From the NCBI GenBank assembly GCA_026874595.1, contig CM049315.1, positions 74,970,401-75,034,400 on the forward strand: a DNA stretch of 64,000 nt, read 5' to 3'. This DNA comes from Sipunculus nudus. Taxonomy: Eukaryota > Annelida > Sipuncula > Golfingiida > Sipunculidae. A program made the position numbers and the translations under genes. Below are positions 60,261 through 64,000 of this stretch, piece by piece (positions within the stretch are counted from its first letter, which is position 1; each line of letters starts with the position of its first letter). A model generated the notes under the pieces. The model was not told where the DNA came from. It saw only the letters and a program-made list of their open reading frames with translations, and did not search any database.

Positions 60261-61440
60261 CTTTCAATTATAGAATAAACAATGTACACATAGTTCATCT
60301 TGCTTCTAACATTCAAATTCAACCTATTCATATTCATCAAAACACAGAATATGTGAATCTCATGTCTAACGCCAATTTATTACATCTCATTAGATTAGTC
60401 TGTTTTATCTTGAGCTGGTGTTTAATGCACATGACAAACATTAGCTTTTCAAACACTCAGTAAGATTTGTACAAGCCATTGTACTTAGACTGCAATACTG
60501 GTGAGTACAAACCTGGCCTAACTCACCGTCTGTGGCACCACTCATTACCTCATCAGAGGTTATGACTTACAGACCGTCTGCCTCTGAAGTACTCAAACAT
60601 CATCAGCTGCACAATGCAGCACTATTGCAATTAATGTATAGGCCTACTGACCAAGCCTAGAGGATAGTATTTAATGGATCTGCCAACAAGCCCAAAGTAT
60701 ATCTAATTGGTAATCACCTCAAGCCAATGCCCCATGCCCACTGGACCATGACAGCATCAAGCATGAACTAAATACACTACAACTTAAGCCTTTTCCTGTG
60801 TTCCAATATAAATCAAACAAGGCTCCATCCCTAATATGTTTGGTCACGGGTTGTAATAGTTAAAAGGTATTATTCTGTTACTTAGGGTTCAACAACTATT
60901 AAAATTACTTTGAAAACCTGTAAATTTCTATTACTATCACTATTACATATTACCCCATCCCTGATATATATTTGAAACATATGGGGGGGGGGGGATATCC
61001 GACGATCGTAATCAAAACATATCCCAAATCAGACGCGTTTTGCAAATCACAAAACATAACGTTGCTTTACTTGCTTTCACCAACACTAACTAGTAGCATT
61101 TCAGACACGTTTTTCTTTCTTTTTTTTGTCAACATGGGCATGAGTACTGTGTTAACTAACAACTTGTAGATAAACAAGCTCATGCCTCCATCACAGGGGT
61201 GTTTTCAGAACTTTCCTTGTAGGTTAGACGGACGTATTCCCAGGTCCTATATATAATAAAAGAAAGTTTGGGTTTCTGATATCACCGACGACGTCAGTCT
61301 CATTTGACTTTTACACATTACCTGCCTGGTCCGGGCCTGTTCATTCTTGTAGCTTTTCTCGGGTCCCTGGGGAGCATACAACCCAAGCAGCTTATCAGGC
61401 GCTAAAAGTTTATTCGTTCTACATTTGCCTTCCTTCCATT
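59863..61440. repeat. non-coding DNA with (TA)n, (TG)n and (CA)n repeats
   Basis: Upstream of the duplication. It holds (TA)n-(TG)n (59979-60048), (CA)n-(TA)n (60218-60261) and a G run (60983-60993). No gene recognised. Confidence 0.6.
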
Positions 61441-61449
61441 ACCAGTAAC

Positions 61450-61596
61450 CATTCACTCCTGGGTCGAGAGAGCGCCCCCTTGTGGAAAAGACTCTACCTA
61501 GGAGTCTTAGCGCAAACGGCGGTCTGAACTGGATGCGAACACACAACCTTGAAGTTACAAGTCCAGCACCCTAACCATTATGCCACAGCGCTCCAC
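61450..61596 (-). mobile_element. tRNA-derived SINE, family 2, copy 2
   Basis: Same order of words as 20488-20634. Minus-strand start GTGGAGCGCTGTGGCATAATGG, then TGTGTTCGCATCC (a diverged B box), CTAAGACTCCTAGGTAGAG and CCACAAGGGGGCGCTC. The two copies define the family; both are on the minus strand. Confidence 0.75.
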
Positions 61597-61599
61597 TAT

Positions 61600-62930
61600 A
61601 ATGTAAGATGCACATCACTCACCTGCTAAAAAAATGTATGCACCCTCAGATATATTTTTCATTCCTGAAATTTTCTGCTGCCCTGCAATATTTAATGCCT
61701 ACTCACACTTGACGCCACACAATGGGCCGACCTTGACCGGACCCGGAAATAAGTCACTCTGAAGTGCACTTCATGAATACGTGCCCAGACTAATTCCAAT
61801 ACCACATGAAGTATATAAGAAAGGCAGCGACATTGCTGGCTTTAAGAAATGTAACTAATATCGGATAATCCTCAACATTTTATACCAGCCCAACTTTGTT
61901 TTGTACTTTCCTCTACTGTGTATTTTTCTCATTCAAAAACAATTTTAAACATTTTTATTGAATAAATTTTAGTTTTAAGGTAGATAGAGACATGTCAGAG
62001 AAAAAGGCACTTTTAAGATATTGTCATGTAATTTAATATTAGTCCGCAAAAAGTGGCTTGGTGTTACTGGGTGCTTGAAATAGCGTACTGTTTGAAATTA
62101 AAAAAATGAAATGTTGAAAGATTATATGACAATTAATGAAAATGTTTAAAAATATGCATACCAATAGAAAGAACACTGTACAAGATTTAAAAGAATGTCT
62201 ACTTTATGAGTCTAATATAGATTTGAAACAGCTTTTGGACTGATTTCCGATATATGTTATTTTCCCAGCGATGCTACCTTAATTATGCAAATCGGAGGTT
62301 TAAAAAAAAAAATATGGTTTCTTTAACAACAACATCTGTACTGGATCTCCAAGCAGGACCCACATACGAAACTGCCCACGACGGACTTAATTGTAGGGTG
62401 CTGTCCTCTGGATACAAATATTGATATTAATACGTAGTAGATATTTACTGAAGCATAATATTTGGCAACGGAGTTATTTCGCTCTGATGAATCACAGTCC
62501 ATGCATTAAGCCACACCAATAAATAAATAAATAAATGAAATGTTCACCAAAATCATCGCTTCATATTAGGCTGAACATGTTATTATTGCGAATGAGCCCT
62601 ATGCCCTAAAAGTAATGTAGCTTTAATCTCAGTTTCCTCAAAGATAAAGAATTTCTAAGTGTATCAGGAATAATTAAATCAATTTTAAAGTTTTCGTAAT
62701 TCCAATTTTCAAAATTGAATCACACATTCATAGTAATTTTTATTATATGCAGGTTGCAAAATTAACGTTATTTGTCTCAGCAGGCTACTTTTTTTTTATT
62801 TTTGTTGTTTGAGGTAACCGCCTCCATTGTTTAATGCTAGCTTAACTAAGTATATGTACATCTGTAGAATTCTATTCCAGTTTCGGACTCTGTGACAGGG
62901 CGGTAACACACGCTTCCTCACATTTTATAT
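61600..62930. other. AT-rich DNA, no gene recognised
   Basis: Contains a short (TAAA)n run (62519-62536). No motif-bearing frame. Confidence 0.45.
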
Positions 62931-62934
62931 CCTG

Positions 62935-63195
62935 GTGTTAACCAGGCCCTTTGACTCCTGCACTTTCGGGACCTTGGTGTGTAATCGTCCCCATTGCTTT
63001 GCCAAACCACGAAGGAACCCCGTAAGACGCACTTGTTTGTGAGTGAAGCTTGTTGGGTACGGCTTCCCAATAGGACTGCAAGCGCACAGCGCTCACTCTG
63101 TGTGGGGACTGATCGTGAAATCTGTCACGGCCTCGGCTGAGTTTCGAACTCAAGATCTCCCAACTTTAAACCCTGAGCCACAGAAGCCGGTCTCG
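62935..63195 (-). mobile_element. tRNA-derived SINE, family 3
   Basis: The minus-strand head CCGGCTTCTGTGGCTCAGGG contains an A-box-like TGGCTCAGGG and is followed by GAGTTCGAAACTC (B box, 63139-63151). The body carries GTCCCCACACAGAGTGAGCG and GGGAAGCCGTACCC. The tRNA-like head and Pol III boxes identify a SINE. The tail is not clear. A 71-codon frame here is not a gene. Confidence 0.6.
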
Positions 63196-63502
63196 ACAGG
63201 CTACTTAAAAAATCACCCGCTCAATCCTTATTTTTATTTAATTGTTGCCAGAGTCTGTAAACAACTAATTTTTATGTTGTGGCTTATCTAAAATGATCAA
63301 GAATAAATTAGCTCAAACGTCTGTAACCGTTCAGCTAAGGTACATAAATTTACCTAATGTAAACTGAAATGTAACCTCTTTACTTTTAATATTTACAATA
63401 TATATGCAATATACAATTTCACTTTTTAATATATTTTTAAAAAATTTATTTCTAAATTACTGAGCCCCGTTGGGGACATAAATAAAAAAAAATATTTATC
63501 TC

Positions 63503-63622
63503 GTGCGCACGACTTATCATTTTGTGCGCACGACTTATTATTTGCTGCGCACGACCTATTATTTCGTTCGCACAACTTATTATTTTGTGCGCACGAGTTA
63601 TTATTTCGTGCGCACAAGTTTA
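63503..63622. repeat. 21 bp minisatellite, six units (GTGCGCAC core)
   Basis: Exact 21-base period starting at 63503, 63524, 63545, 63566, 63587 and 63608. The consensus is GTGCGCACGACTTATTATTT, whose first eight bases are a perfect palindrome. As 21 is a multiple of three, open frames run through it on both strands; these are not taken as genes. Confidence 0.9.
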
Positions 63623-63788
63623 TAAGTCATGTGCGGCTATTGTGTCAATTGTGTACGTAAAGGCACAGACGTATGGATATGACTCTGTAGCAATCGACTT
63701 GAGTTTTCAAGTATCATATAAAATGTGGGTATTTGCCTTCATTTGTAGATAAAGTGGTTATGTGGCTGTGTTTCTGGCATTAAAATGG

Positions 63789-63796
<8 letters not shown>

Positions 63797-63845
<49 letters not shown>
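63797..63845. repeat. (TA)n microsatellite
   Basis: About 24 TA units near the window end. Confidence 0.95.
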
Positions 63846-63847
<2 letters not shown>

Positions 63848-64000
63848 TTGTGTGCGTGTGTGTAATTTTACTTTAAAGTTAGGTTTCAAATTTAAGGAGA
63901 TTATAGTTCTCGCTTAGAGGCAGAGCAATTATGCATGTTTACCATTGGATATATAAAACATGCTTGTCCAAAAGGAGAAAGTTCGGGAACCTCTGAGGAT

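Noticed and set aside
63503-63752. Cys-Ala-rich frames over the 21-base minisatellite as a repeat protein
   Set aside because: The period is a multiple of three so frames stay open by default; both strands are open and no start, signal or splice context supports a gene.

Overview
The window looks like nuclear DNA of a lophotrochozoan animal, most probably a marine mollusc. The reasons are AT-rich sequence with many (TA)n, (GA)n, (CA)n and (ATT)n microsatellites, GT-AG introns, tRNA-derived SINEs, Helitron/Helentron-like and pogo/Tigger-like elements, a LINE relic, a Toll-like receptor of invertebrate type, and a galaxin-like di-cysteine repeat protein of the kind found in coral and molluscan skeletal or secreted matrices. 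No bacterial or viral gene is present. Species cannot be named from sequence alone.

Two protein-coding loci are clear, both on the minus strand. (1) A Toll-like receptor at 25364-27900 has one coding exon that starts at an ATG directly after a splice acceptor. It carries signal peptide, LRRs, LRRCT, TM and TIR, but a one-base frameshift near 26263 splits it, and the usual proline of TIR box 2 is valine. (2) A galaxin-like gene has a 2.86 kb main exon (39196-42053). Its signal-peptide exon lies about 5.4 kb upstream at 47440-47521 and joins it in phase. That first exon sits in a ~4.2 kb segment that is tandemly duplicated (44989-49188 and 49189-59862), so a second intact first exon lies at 51908-51989. 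The downstream main exon could therefore be served by two alternative first exons and promoters.

The second duplicate has been split by a 6.18 kb insertion (52728-58910). The first duplicate preserves the empty site, which shows precise insertion with no target duplication. The insert has hairpin/inverted termini and two internal tandem arrays, an organisation like Helentron-derived (HINE/DINE-1-type) elements. Inside it sits a 5'-truncated LINE (54062-57623) with an 11 bp target duplication and a double poly-A tail suggestive of 3' transduction.

Layout: 1-17 kb is mostly AT-rich non-coding DNA with repeats, including two copies of one element in opposite orientation at 11974-12926 and 14351-15046. 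17.3-18.8 kb has a chain of good splice sites that may be a spliced transcript of unclear coding potential. 19-24.5 kb is a transposon cluster (LTR-like unit, SINEs, HINE-like, Tigger-like). 25.3-28 kb is the TLR. 28-38 kb is microsatellites, Helitron-like ends, a possible two-exon gene end and MITE-like repeats. 39-52 kb is the galaxin locus with its duplication. 52.7-58.9 kb is the nested insertion. 60-64 kb is non-coding with SINEs and a 21 bp minisatellite.
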